From NCBI GenBank assembly GCA_031418715.1, contig JANOJL010000002.1, positions 1 through 64,000 on the forward strand: 64,000 bases of DNA. The letters run 5' to 3'. The first letter of the stretch is position 1. Each line of letters opens with the position of its first letter. Source of the stretch: JANMDU01 sp031418715 (lineage in GTDB: Bacteria; Pseudomonadota; Gammaproteobacteria; Burkholderiales; Burkholderiaceae_C). The position numbers and the translations under genes were made by a program. Below are positions 41,638-50,112 of this stretch, piece after piece. The notes below the pieces were generated by a model, which worked only from the letters and a program-made list of their open reading frames with translations, was not told the DNA's origin and ran no database searches.

Positions 41638-44388
41638 ATGTCTCAAATCCCCCGTCTCTGCAGGCAAAACCGCTGGTATCAAGCGGTAACGGCGTGCGTG
41701 GGCGTGATTTTGGCGATGCTGGCGATGATGCCTACGCCGGCTACTGCGCAAGGAGCACCTTTTACTTGCGATGTGGTGTTTTACCAATTGCGTAGCGACA
41801 ACGGAAACAACAATACGATATTTGTTAAGTTTGCGGCTGTGAGCAGCTCTGTCACCCCGACGGCTGCTTTGCCTACTGCAGTGACACCGACACTCAATGC
41901 GCTTGGCTACAACCCTGTCGACAACTACCTTTATGCCATTCAAAATCCTGGCCCTAATCTTTACCGGATAGGTCAAAGCGGTGTTCAACTGGTGGGCCCT
42001 TTGACCAATACAGTGCCTAGTGGTTCTCCTCTTGCCACGTTCACCCCAACCGGAGGGGTCTTTGACGCGGCAGGGCGTTTTTATTTCGCCGGACAAGGTG
42101 GGACGGGCATCAATCCTCCTGCTATCTTTCGGGTCGACTCCATTCCCGTCAGCGGCAACGTGAATGTTGTGCATCAATACAACAACTTCTTCGGTGGCGC
42201 TCCTCCTATTCCGAATTACGGTGATTTTGACTTCAATGGGGCAGGTGGGCCGAACGCCTTGGTGCTGGCTGCCACGGGTACCCGTTTCTTTCGCATTCAA
42301 CTCGCCGCAAACGCAACAACACCTGGCATTGGTACGGCCACACACACCGAATTCGGGATTCCAGATGTGGGCGGTATCGGCTCCGCGTTCTATGACGCGT
42401 TTGTCGGCAGATTTTATGTTTTCAATAATTCAGCTGGCGCAGCCGGTGGGTTTTATGAGATCACGAATCCGCAATCGGGAACGCCTAGCTCATTTCAGAC
42501 GTCGGCACCGCTCTACGTTGGCCCACCAAGTATTGTTAACCAAAACAACACGGATGGCTCTTCTTGCCCGATCTCGGGCACCAGGGTGGCGGATTTGTCG
42601 ATTCAAAAATCAGATGGCAACACGACGGTGACGACGAATCAGGTCGTGGCTTACAACATCACCGTGACCAATGCCGGGCCGTATCCAGCCAACTACTCAG
42701 TGGTGGCTGATCCGGCGCAGCCCGGTGTGCTGCCGCTGAGCGTGACATGCAGCGCTCCTGGCGGGCCGCCATCGGCGGTGTGTCCGTCGGGCTTGACGAC
42801 CAGCACCTTCCGAACTGGTGTGACGATCAACACCTTTCCGCCCGGCACACAGCTGGTGTTCACGCTCAATGCGCAAATCACGCCGACGGTTGGGCCGGTG
42901 ACCAACGTGGCGACCGTCACGCCGGCAATCGACACCACCGATCCGTTTCCTAGTAATAATCGAGCTACCGACACCAATGCGATTTCAGGTACTGCACCGA
43001 CGGTGGTGTCTGCCGCCTCGATTTGCCCCGCTGGCACGGTGGAAAGCCCTGTGAACCTGATCTCCAATGGGAATTTTTCCGCCGCAGCGCCGTTTTCTAC
43101 AGATGCGCAAGTTACGGGTGCGCAAAATACCTTACAAGCCAATGCCAACGCGGTGCGGACCTTTGTCGCGCGGCAAAATGGCACGCAGACTTACAACCCA
43201 TTTGGCGCGCCCACGGGTTTCAGTGTGAGGCAGAACCCGTTTCCTGGCGACCCCGGGCGCAGTGTGATTGGAGGAAGTGATTGGCTGGTTGCCAACGGCA
43301 AATTCAACGCTGGCCCCGATCCGGTGAGCATGTGGCAGCAGCCCGTGCCTAATCTCATTGCTGGGCGTACTTATCAGGCCATGTTTTATGTCTCCAACGC
43401 TGCGCAGCCTGGGCAGACGCCCGTACTTTTACCCAGCGTGCGCCCGCAGGTGATCACCACCACCAGTTCATTCATCTCAGCCGCGGTCAATCTGCCCAAC
43501 GAAACCATCGCTACCGATGACCAATGGCGATTGGTGCAGGGCACCTTCGTAACCGCTGCCAACGGCACTGTCACGCTCTCCATTGCCGATCTCACCACGC
43601 CCAGCCCGCAGGAGACGGGCGGGGTCTGGGCGCTCGCTGGCGTCACGCTGCGCGAGTGCACGCCAGCTGCGGACGTTCGCGTGAGCAAAACCAATAATGT
43701 GCCCAGCCTGAACAGTGGCGGCACGACGCAATACACCGTGACGCTCAGAAACACGAGCACAGTGGCAGCTACCACGCTAACCTTCTCTGACCCGCCGGCG
43801 AGCAATTTCATCAAAACCACGGTGACTTGTGTCGCCAGCGCAGGCAGCACATGCCCGCCTGTGACCGCCACAACCGTGCTCTCCGTCGAAACCACAGGCG
43901 TGACGGTGCCGCTCGTGGGCGTTAACAGCACGGTGACTTTCCTGATCACTGGCACCGTGACTGGCGCAGCCGGATCGACCGTGACCAACATCGCCAGTAT
44001 CGTGCCGATAGGCTATATCGACACTAATCCGACCAACGACAGCGCGCAAGATGAGGATCCTGTGTTGGGATCGGCCAATTTGAGCATCACCAAAACCAAC
44101 ACAGTGACAAGCTTGGTTGCTGGCACAACGACCACTTACCTCGTCACCATCACGAATACTGGGCCCTCTAACGTAGTCAATGCGCTGTTCCGCGATACGC
44201 CATCTGCCGGGCTGTCGTGTACTGCGATCAGCTGTGTTGTGGCTTCTGGCGCGGCCCTGTGTCCGTTGCCGGCCAATCTCACGGTTACCAATATGACCGG
44301 ACCGGGTATCCAGATCCCAAGCATGCTTCCTCCTAGCAGCTTGCGCTTCACCATCAATTGCAACGTCACGGCAACTGGTGTGCCGTAA
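41638..44388 (+). CDS. Large secreted protein with DUF11 repeats
   Basis: 916 residues. A signal peptide (cleavage near ATAQGA, residue 38) is followed by an N-terminal beta-propeller-like domain (about 40-315, with LGYNPVDNYLYAI and GGVFDAAGRFYFAG; DUF6923-like). A first DUF11 Ig-like repeat follows at about 316-445 (VADLSIQKSDGNTTVTTNQV). A jelly-roll-like region (about 470-670, NLISNGNFSAAAPF) precedes two more DUF11 repeats (DVRVSKTNNVPSLNSGGTTQ; ANLSITKTNTVTSLVAGTTT). No sorting motif or TM anchor is seen at the C-terminus, so it is probably released or surface-bound through partners. Strongly Thr/Val/Asn-rich. Adhesin-like role inferred. Confidence 0.7.
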   Translation: MSQIPRLCRQNRWYQAVTACVGVILAMLAMMPTPATAQGAPFTCDVVFYQLRSDNGNNNTIFVKFAAVSSSVTPTAALPTAVTPTLNALGYNPVDNYLYAIQNPGPNLYRIGQSGVQLVGPLTNTVPSGSPLATFTPTGGVFDAAGRFYFAGQGGTGINPPAIFRVDSIPVSGNVNVVHQYNNFFGGAPPIPNYGDFDFNGAGGPNALVLAATGTRFFRIQLAANATTPGIGTATHTEFGIPDVGGIGSAFYDAFVGRFYVFNNSAGAAGGFYEITNPQSGTPSSFQTSAPLYVGPPSIVNQNNTDGSSCPISGTRVADLSIQKSDGNTTVTTNQVVAYNITVTNAGPYPANYSVVADPAQPGVLPLSVTCSAPGGPPSAVCPSGLTTSTFRTGVTINTFPPGTQLVFTLNAQITPTVGPVTNVATVTPAIDTTDPFPSNNRATDTNAISGTAPTVVSAASICPAGTVESPVNLISNGNFSAAAPFSTDAQVTGAQNTLQANANAVRTFVARQNGTQTYNPFGAPTGFSVRQNPFPGDPGRSVIGGSDWLVANGKFNAGPDPVSMWQQPVPNLIAGRTYQAMFYVSNAAQPGQTPVLLPSVRPQVITTTSSFISAAVNLPNETIATDDQWRLVQGTFVTAANGTVTLSIADLTTPSPQETGGVWALAGVTLRECTPAADVRVSKTNNVPSLNSGGTTQYTVTLRNTSTVAATTLTFSDPPASNFIKTTVTCVASAGSTCPPVTATTVLSVETTGVTVPLVGVNSTVTFLITGTVTGAAGSTVTNIASIVPIGYIDTNPTNDSAQDEDPVLGSANLSITKTNTVTSLVAGTTTTYLVTITNTGPSNVVNALFRDTPSAGLSCTAISCVVASGAALCPLPANLTVTNMTGPGIQIPSMLPPSSLRFTINCNVTATGVP

Positions 44389-44396
44389 GTGCGCGA

Positions 44397-45080
44397 TTAG
44401 CGCCGCGAGGCCTTCGCTTTCGCTAACGCTGCTTGCACATAGCTGCGCTTCTTGTCCAGCTCTGCGCTGTCTTTGACCCGGCTCACGGTTTCAGGATGAT
44501 CGGTTAAGGCTTGGAGCTTGTCCAGCAAAGTCTTTTCAAGCAATTTAGGCCTCTCGCCCTTATAAATACTGCGCCGTGCGCTCATCTTTTCATAGCGCTC
44601 TAAAGCGGTATCGGCTTGCCTTTGATCCCATGCTTGCCAGCCGCTGAGGCCTGGCGTGGTGATTTCAATCTCGATGCAGTCCACCGGACAGGCTGGGATG
44701 CACAGCTCGCAGCCGGTGCATGCCGCTTCGATCACGGTATGCATCATTTTGGAGCTGCCCACGATCGCATCCACCGGGCAGGCTTTGATGCAGAGCGTGC
44801 AACCAATACACCAATCCTCGTCGATGAAGGCCATGGTGCGTTCTTGCGGCTTGCCGTGAACTGGGTTGAGCGGTTGCACGGGTTGGCCTGTGAGCTGAGC
44901 GAGCCGGGCTAGGCCTTCTTCTCCACCGGGCGGGCATTGGTTGATCGGCGCTGCGTCGTGGGCGATAGCGTGCGCGTAAGAGGCGCAATCGGGGTAGCCG
45001 CAGCGCTGGCATTGGGTTTGCGGCAGCAGCGCATGCAAGGCCGCTGCTTGCGGGCTGAGATCTTGGACAAGTTTGCTCAT
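44397..45080 (-). CDS. rnfB: RnfB-type electron transport ferredoxin
   Basis: 227 residues. An Fe-S domain CQRCGYPDCASYAHAI is followed by two 4Fe-4S ferredoxin motifs (CIGCTLCIKACPVDAI and CTGCELCIPACPVDCIEIE) and a basic helical tail ending KAKASRR. There is no N-terminal TM helix, unlike the RnfB of full Rnf complexes, and no other rnf gene nearby, which is the usual stand-alone form in betaproteobacteria. ATG 45080 (MSKLVQDLS) is the preferred start. Confidence 0.88.
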   Translation of the reverse strand: MSKLVQDLSPQAAALHALLPQTQCQRCGYPDCASYAHAIAHDAAPINQCPPGGEEGLARLAQLTGQPVQPLNPVHGKPQERTMAFIDEDWCIGCTLCIKACPVDAIVGSSKMMHTVIEAACTGCELCIPACPVDCIEIEITTPGLSGWQAWDQRQADTALERYEKMSARRSIYKGERPKLLEKTLLDKLQALTDHPETVSRVKDSAELDKKRSYVQAALAKAKASRR

Positions 45081-45146
45081 GACCAATGATCTCAGCAATT
45101 GAGCAGCAGCAATCTGTCTTCAAAAGGCAACCAAAGCGCGATCAGC

Positions 45147-46658
45147 TCAAGCGGTGCGCTTCTTCTTAATCGCTACGTTTTTGATAGCACGTTGCGCAGG
45201 TTTTGTAAAGGCCAGAGGCACTTTTCGCTCTAAATTCTTTGAAGACACTGCTTTGACGGATGTTTTCAAAGGTGCTTTGCGAGCAGGTGCCGGCGAAGCT
45301 GCAGCCACGGCGCTTTTCTTCGCCACAGCTTTGACTGCTGGTTTGACGGCTGCTTTGGCTGCAGTGGTCGTCTTCACTCCTGCTTTCGCAGCGTTCAAGA
45401 TAAATTCTTGCACCACCGGATACACCATCTCGCGCCAGCGGCGGCCAGAGAAAATACCGTAATGGCCTGCGCCTTCGACTTCGAAATGCTGCTTTTGCGC
45501 CGCGCTCACGCCGCTGCACAAAGCCAGCGCGGCCTGCGTTTGACCGCTGCCAGATATATCATCCAGTTCGCCTTCCACCGTAAGCAGGGCGCAGCCTGAA
45601 ATATCTTGCGGGCGCACGCGCTGTGTTTCGCCTTCGGGTGAGACCACATCCCAAGTGCCGTTGACCAGCTTGAAGTCTTGAAACACGGTTTGAATGGTTT
45701 GCAGATAATAGGTGGCATCCATGTCGAGCACGGCGTTGTATTCGTCATAAAACTTGCGGTGCGCATCGACACTGCGGCCATCGCCTTTGACGAGATCTTT
45801 GAAATAATCCCAGTGGCTTTTAGCATGGTTGCTCGGGTTCATGGCTACAAAACCGGTATGTTGCAAAAAGCCTGGATACACCTTGCGGCCAGCGCCTGCA
45901 AAATTTTGAGGAACGCGATAAATCACATTGTGCTCAAACCACTGGTAGCTGCGCTGCATGGCCAAATTATTCACCGCTGTGGGTGATTTTCGGGCATCAA
46001 TCGGCCCGCCCATCATCGTCATGGAAAGTGGCAGCTGCTCGCCGCGCGAAGCCATCAATGAGACGGCTGCCAACACCGGTACCGTGGGCTGGCAAACGCT
46101 GACCACATGGCAGTGGCCGTATTGCTTTTGCAAATGGCGAATGAATTCCTGGACATAGTTCACATAATCGTCCAGAGAAAATGTGCCTTCTGAGAGCGGG
46201 ACAAGGCGGGCGTTTTTCCAATCGGTGATGAAGACCTTGTTGCCTTGCAGCATACTGCGCACGGTGTCGCGCAAGAGAGTTGAATAGTGGCCTGAGAGCG
46301 GCGCAACGATCAAGACGGCGGGTTGGCCTTTGAGGCGCATGAGCGTGGCGGTGTCATCAGAAAAGCGCTTGAAACGGCGCAGTTCGCAAAAAGGCTTGTT
46401 GATTTCAATGCGCTCATGAATCGCTATATCGTTGCTGATGCCGCCGTGCTCAACCGTGACGGTATTGATGTCAAACTGCGGACGCTCGTAATCTTTGCCC
46501 AAGCGATAGACCAAATCCAAGCCAGCGGCGGTGCGCTGTGCAAAAGGCAATTGGCCAAAGCCATTCATCGGGCTGCCATACAGCTTTGCCGCAGCTTGCG
46601 CGAAATTGGCAAAAGGCTCCATCAAGGAGCGCTGAGATTCATAGAGTTGATATAGCAT
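45147..46658 (-). CDS. phaZ: Intracellular polyhydroxyalkanoate depolymerase PhaZ with lysine-rich tail
   Basis: Mobilises stored PHB. It matches the intracellular PhaZ family from MLYQLYESQRSLMEPF. The nucleophile is the Cys of SVCQPTVPVL (C189); AGAGHYGIFSGRRWRE carries the catalytic-region His. Residues about 423-503 are an unusual Ala/Lys-rich tail (AAKAGVKTTTAAKAAVK, KAVAKKSAVAAASPAPARK) resembling histone H1-like or phasin tails that bind DNA or granules. The last part (VPLAFTKPAQRAIKNVAI) is encoded by a dispersed repeat. 503 residues against roughly 410-430 usual. Confidence 0.87.
   Translation of the reverse strand: MLYQLYESQRSLMEPFANFAQAAAKLYGSPMNGFGQLPFAQRTAAGLDLVYRLGKDYERPQFDINTVTVEHGGISNDIAIHERIEINKPFCELRRFKRFSDDTATLMRLKGQPAVLIVAPLSGHYSTLLRDTVRSMLQGNKVFITDWKNARLVPLSEGTFSLDDYVNYVQEFIRHLQKQYGHCHVVSVCQPTVPVLAAVSLMASRGEQLPLSMTMMGGPIDARKSPTAVNNLAMQRSYQWFEHNVIYRVPQNFAGAGRKVYPGFLQHTGFVAMNPSNHAKSHWDYFKDLVKGDGRSVDAHRKFYDEYNAVLDMDATYYLQTIQTVFQDFKLVNGTWDVVSPEGETQRVRPQDISGCALLTVEGELDDISGSGQTQAALALCSGVSAAQKQHFEVEGAGHYGIFSGRRWREMVYPVVQEFILNAAKAGVKTTTAAKAAVKPAVKAVAKKSAVAAASPAPARKAPLKTSVKAVSSKNLERKVPLAFTKPAQRAIKNVAIKKKRTA
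45172..45229 (+). repeat. Dispersed hairpin repeat, copy 12, inside the phaZ 3' end
   Basis: + strand GCTACGTTTTTGATAGC, GTTGCGCAGG, TTTTGTAAAGGCCAGAGGC. Read by phaZ on the minus strand in the same frame as the guaA and bamB copies (PLAFTKPAQRAIKNVAI). Confidence 0.75.
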
Positions 46659-46913
46659 AACAAACAGTTCCCGCAGCAATTTTGCTGCATTGCAACATTC
46701 TAGGCTCTGATGTGCAAATATGTGAGGCTTGATGACTCTAATGCAGCGATTCGCCAAAAAAATCGACGAACATTGAAGAAGCTGTTTCAAGCTCCGTCCA
46801 GGCTAAATCCATCAAATCCCTTTGATTCCTAGACAAACTCTCGACAAACTAAGCCTTACGCAAAGGCTTGGAGCTTTTTGAGTTGGTATGGGATCTCACC
46901 TATGATCTACAGC

Positions 46914-47315
46914 ATGTCTAAACCGCTCATTTACCGAATCGCTCTGATAGCACACGACGCTAAAAAAGCAGACATCGAAGAGCTTTGCACAGATTTCTTA
47001 GGTTTTTTAGAAACCTGCAAACTTTGCGGCACTGGCACCACTGCTTTGCGTATCACACGCGCAACGGGTTTGAGAGTCGAGCGCATGCTCTCTGGGCCAA
47101 TGGGCGGCGATCTTCAAATCGGCGCAAAGTTGGCCAGCGGACGGATTGATGCGGTGATTTTTTTGCGTGATCCGATGACGGCGCAGCCGCATGAGCCAGA
47201 TATCAATGCTTTGGTGCGCGCATGTGATGTGCACAACGTGCCCTGCGCCACCAATTTAGCCAGCGCACAGATGATGCTGCAAACGCTGTCTTGGTTGGCG
47301 ATTTTTGGGGATTGA
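46914..47315 (+). CDS. mgsA: Methylglyoxal synthase
   Basis: Converts DHAP to methylglyoxal plus phosphate. IALIAHDAKKADIEEL at the start, GTGTTALRI, then SGPMGGDLQIGAKLASGRID with the catalytic Asp residues and FLRDPMTAQPHEPDI. 133 residues from ATG 46914. It could consume DHAP made by the PdxA2 module, but the two are not linked genetically. Confidence 0.92.
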   Translation: MSKPLIYRIALIAHDAKKADIEELCTDFLGFLETCKLCGTGTTALRITRATGLRVERMLSGPMGGDLQIGAKLASGRIDAVIFLRDPMTAQPHEPDINALVRACDVHNVPCATNLASAQMMLQTLSWLAIFGD

Positions 47316-47325
47316 GAGCCTGAAC

Positions 47326-47859
47326 TCAACTGCAATCGCTGCTAATCACGTCTTGTAGGCGTTTGGTTTCAGAGGCGCGTGTGCTATCGCTCATGATTTC
47401 GCGCTCACCTTGGGCATTGGTTGTGGCCATACGCTGACCAGAGTCAAAACTTTGTTTGGCACGCTTGGCGCGTTCGCAATTTTCTTTGCGGGCTGCGGTC
47501 ACTTTCTCTGCCTCAACCTTTTTCTGAGCAGCTTCTTTGGCCTCGGCTTCTTTCTTCTTCTTATCAAGCTCGCTGTCTTTGCCACTGATTTTCAGCGCAG
47601 CGCCTGTGGAAGTCGTCGTGGTGGAAGACGATAGCGTGCTGGCAGTGGCTTCGCTCTCAACGGGCGCTGCAGGTGCGCGAGAACCCGCAGGGCGCTTCAA
47701 AATATCTTTGTCTGGTACGGTGGTAGGTGGCGGTTGGTCGCTAAAAATACGACTTCCATTTTTGTCTTTCCAAGACCATTGGGCATTCGCCAATGGCAGC
47801 AGGCTAACAAATAAGACACTGGCCAATAGCCAGCGCAAAAGGGATGCATTTTTATTCAT
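47326..47859 (-). CDS. DUF4124 domain-containing exported protein
   Basis: 177 residues from ATG 47859. The signal peptide ends at ANAQ. The DUF4124 domain (WSWKDKNGSRIFSDQPPP) is followed by a Ser/Thr-rich stretch and a Lys/Glu/Ala coiled coil (DKKKKEAEAKEAAQKKVEAE). A C-terminal segment ends SSDCS. The frame stays open far upstream over guaB, but that part is not coding. Divergent from guaB with a 129-bp gap; convergent with mgsA. Function unknown. Confidence 0.8.
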   Translation of the reverse strand: MNKNASLLRWLLASVLFVSLLPLANAQWSWKDKNGSRIFSDQPPPTTVPDKDILKRPAGSRAPAAPVESEATASTLSSSTTTTSTGAALKISGKDSELDKKKKEAEAKEAAQKKVEAEKVTAARKENCERAKRAKQSFDSGQRMATTNAQGEREIMSDSTRASETKRLQDVISSDCS

Positions 47860-47988
47860 AGCAGATAGTGTAGCCAGAAGGGCTTGATCTGCCAACGCGC
47901 CAAATACCGTTTGCGCAGACAAAACACCCGTTTGGTATACAAAGTAACAGTGCCTTTTGCGTAAAATCCTTGTTTTGGAGCTTTTCAT

Positions 47989-49458
47989 ATGCGCCTGCTC
48001 GGCAAAGCACTCACTTTTGACGACATTTTGCTCGTCCCCGCCTTCTCTGAAGTCCTGCCCAAGGACACCATACTTTCCACCCGCTTTTCGCGCAACATCG
48101 AACTGAATTTGCCGCTTGTGTCTGCCGCGATGGACACCGTGACCGAAGCACGGCTCGCGATTGCCATGGCGCAAGAGGGCGGTATGGGCATCATTCACAA
48201 GAATTTGACGGCCAAAGAGCAAGCGGCTCAGGTGCGCAAAGTCAAGCGGCATGAAAGCGGCGTGCTGCGCGACCCGGTGGTGATCCCGCCGGATTTCAAG
48301 GTGCATCAGGTCATTGAACTGTCGGAGCAACTCGGTGTGAGCGGCTTTCCCGTGGTGGATGGCGGCAGGGTGGTCGGTATTGTCACTGGGCGCGATTTGC
48401 GCTTTGAAACGCGGATGGATTTGCCGGTCAGCCAGATCATGACGCCGCGTGAGCGCTTGATCACCACGCCGGTGGGCACGACTTTGAAAGACGCCAAAGC
48501 GTTGCTCAACAAGCATCGCTTGGAGCGCCTGTTGATGGTGGATGATGAGTTTCACCTCAAAGGCTTGATTACCGTGAAAGACATCACCAAGCAAACCAAT
48601 TTTCCACACGCAGCGCGGGATAGCCAAGGCAAGCTGCGCGTAGGCGCGGCCGTGGGCGTGGGCGAGGGCACGGAAGAACGCGTGGCGGCGCTGGTGGAAG
48701 CAGGCGTTGACGCGATTGTGGTGGACACGGCGCATGGCCACAGCAAGGGCGTGATCGAGCGGGTGCGCTGGGTGAAGCTCAATTATCCGCAGATTGATGT
48801 GGTGGGCGGCAACATTGCCACAGGAGCAGCTGCGTTGGCTTTGGCAGAAGCAGGCGCCGATGCCGTGAAAGTGGGCATTGGCCCCGGCAGCATTTGCACT
48901 ACGCGTATCGTGGCCGGTGTGGGCGTGCCGCAGATCATGGCGATTGATGGCGTGGCCACTGCACTCAAAGGCTCAGGCATCCCGCTGATTGCCGATGGCG
49001 GCATTCGCTACAGCGGCGATATTGCCAAAGCCATCGCCGCAGGCGCGGGGAGCGTGATGATGGGCGGCATGTTTGCTGGCACGGAAGAGGCACCGGGCGA
49101 AGTAGTGCTCTATCAAGGCCGCTCGTATAAGAGCTATCGCGGCATGGGCTCGATTGGGGCTATGCAGCAAGGCAGCGCTGATCGTTACTTCCAAGAATCC
49201 TCTACTGGTAACCCGAACGCCGACAAGCTCGTGCCCGAAGGCATTGAAGGCCGCGTGCCCTACAAAGGTTCCGTCGTGGCCATCATCTTCCAGCTCGCGG
49301 GCGGCGTTCGCGCCAGCATGGGCTATTGTGGCTGCGCCACCGTGGCAGATATGCAATCCAAGGCCGAATTCGTCGAAATCACCACGGCTGGCATACGAGA
49401 AAGCCACGTTCATGATGTGCAAATCACGAAAGAAGCGCCAAATTACCGAGCAGATTGA
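47989..49458 (+). CDS. guaB: Inosine-5'-monophosphate dehydrogenase
   Basis: IMP to XMP, the committed step of GMP synthesis. Catalytic loop GPGSICTTRIVAGVGVPQ, N-terminal LTFDDILLVPAFSEVLP, two CBS domains (about 95-210, e.g. VVDGGRVVGIVTGRDLRFE), and GGIRYSGDIAKAIAAGAGSVMMG. 489 residues. It lies upstream of the LysM/BON gene and guaA in the common guaB-guaA cluster. Confidence 0.97.
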   Translation: MRLLGKALTFDDILLVPAFSEVLPKDTILSTRFSRNIELNLPLVSAAMDTVTEARLAIAMAQEGGMGIIHKNLTAKEQAAQVRKVKRHESGVLRDPVVIPPDFKVHQVIELSEQLGVSGFPVVDGGRVVGIVTGRDLRFETRMDLPVSQIMTPRERLITTPVGTTLKDAKALLNKHRLERLLMVDDEFHLKGLITVKDITKQTNFPHAARDSQGKLRVGAAVGVGEGTEERVAALVEAGVDAIVVDTAHGHSKGVIERVRWVKLNYPQIDVVGGNIATGAAALALAEAGADAVKVGIGPGSICTTRIVAGVGVPQIMAIDGVATALKGSGIPLIADGGIRYSGDIAKAIAAGAGSVMMGGMFAGTEEAPGEVVLYQGRSYKSYRGMGSIGAMQQGSADRYFQESSTGNPNADKLVPEGIEGRVPYKGSVVAIIFQLAGGVRASMGYCGCATVADMQSKAEFVEITTAGIRESHVHDVQITKEAPNYRAD

Positions 49459-49528
49459 TGTTTGCTCGGCTTTGTCACGCTTTTGAGGTACAACTGAGGC
49501 TCATTAACCAATCGCCAAGGAGCACACC

Positions 49529-50029
49529 ATGGGTATCGTTTCATTTTTCAAAGAAGCGGGTCAAAAACTGTTTGGTAGCAAGCCTGAAGTGGCTGCTGCT
49601 GTGGCCGAACCGAGCAACGAAGAAAAAGCGGCAGCGGCCAACGCAGCAGCTTCCACCGCGATCAAGGATTACATCCGCACGCAAGACCTGCCAGCCGATG
49701 ATTTGGTGATCGCCTTCAATGGAGCGGATCAGATCATCACCGTGAGCGGGCTGGTGGCCACGCAGGAAGTGCGCGAAAAGATCATCGTTTGCTGCGGTAA
49801 CGTGCATGGCGTGGCCGGCGTTTCTGATGAGATGACGTGCGACGAGCCAGATGCGCCTGCTTGCCAATATCACATGGTGGTCAGCGGCGACAATCTTTCC
49901 AAGATCGCCAAGACGTACTACGGCGATGCCAATAAGTACCCGATGATCTTTGAGGCTAACAAGCCGATGCTGAGCCATCCAGACAAGATCTATCCGGGTC
50001 AGAACCTCATCATTCCAGCGCAGGCCTAA
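49529..50029 (+). CDS. kbp: BON-LysM protein (Kbp/YgaU-like)
   Basis: 166 residues. A short N-terminal helix (MGIVSFFKEAGQKLFG) is followed by a BON domain (about 45-105, AIKDYIRTQDLPADDLVIAF) and a C-terminal LysM domain (YHMVVSGDNLSKIAKTYYGD ... YPGQNLIIPA). E. coli Kbp is a cytoplasmic K+ sensor with this layout. AAGGAGC precedes ATG 49529. It sits between guaB and guaA. Confidence 0.88.
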   Translation: MGIVSFFKEAGQKLFGSKPEVAAAVAEPSNEEKAAAANAAASTAIKDYIRTQDLPADDLVIAFNGADQIITVSGLVATQEVREKIIVCCGNVHGVAGVSDEMTCDEPDAPACQYHMVVSGDNLSKIAKTYYGDANKYPMIFEANKPMLSHPDKIYPGQNLIIPAQA

Positions 50030-50050
50030 AATAAGGGCTAACGCTTCTGC

Positions 50051-50102
50051 GCGAGCAGTCATCTGCTCGCTAACCCAAGGCGGCTTCTAGCCGCCTTTTT
50101 TC
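50051..50102 (+). terminator. Double hairpin with terminator after kbp
   Basis: First a perfect stem GCGAGCAG-TCAT-CTGCTCGC (50051-50070), then AAGGCGGCT-TCT-AGCCGCCTT with a T-run (50077-50102). It ends 10 bp before the guaA ATG, so guaA would depend on readthrough or on a promoter overlapping the hairpins. Confidence 0.85.
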
Positions 50103-50112
50103 TTTGCAAGCC

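Noticed and set aside
46940..46965. Repeat-like text CGCTCTGATAGCACACGACG in mgsA
   Set aside because: It encodes IALIAHDAK, which is native and conserved in methylglyoxal synthases; no core or tail of the repeat is present.
47860..48741. Open frame extending the DUF4124 gene upstream across guaB
   Set aside because: The extension is antisense to guaB; the signal peptide starting at 47859 defines the real start.
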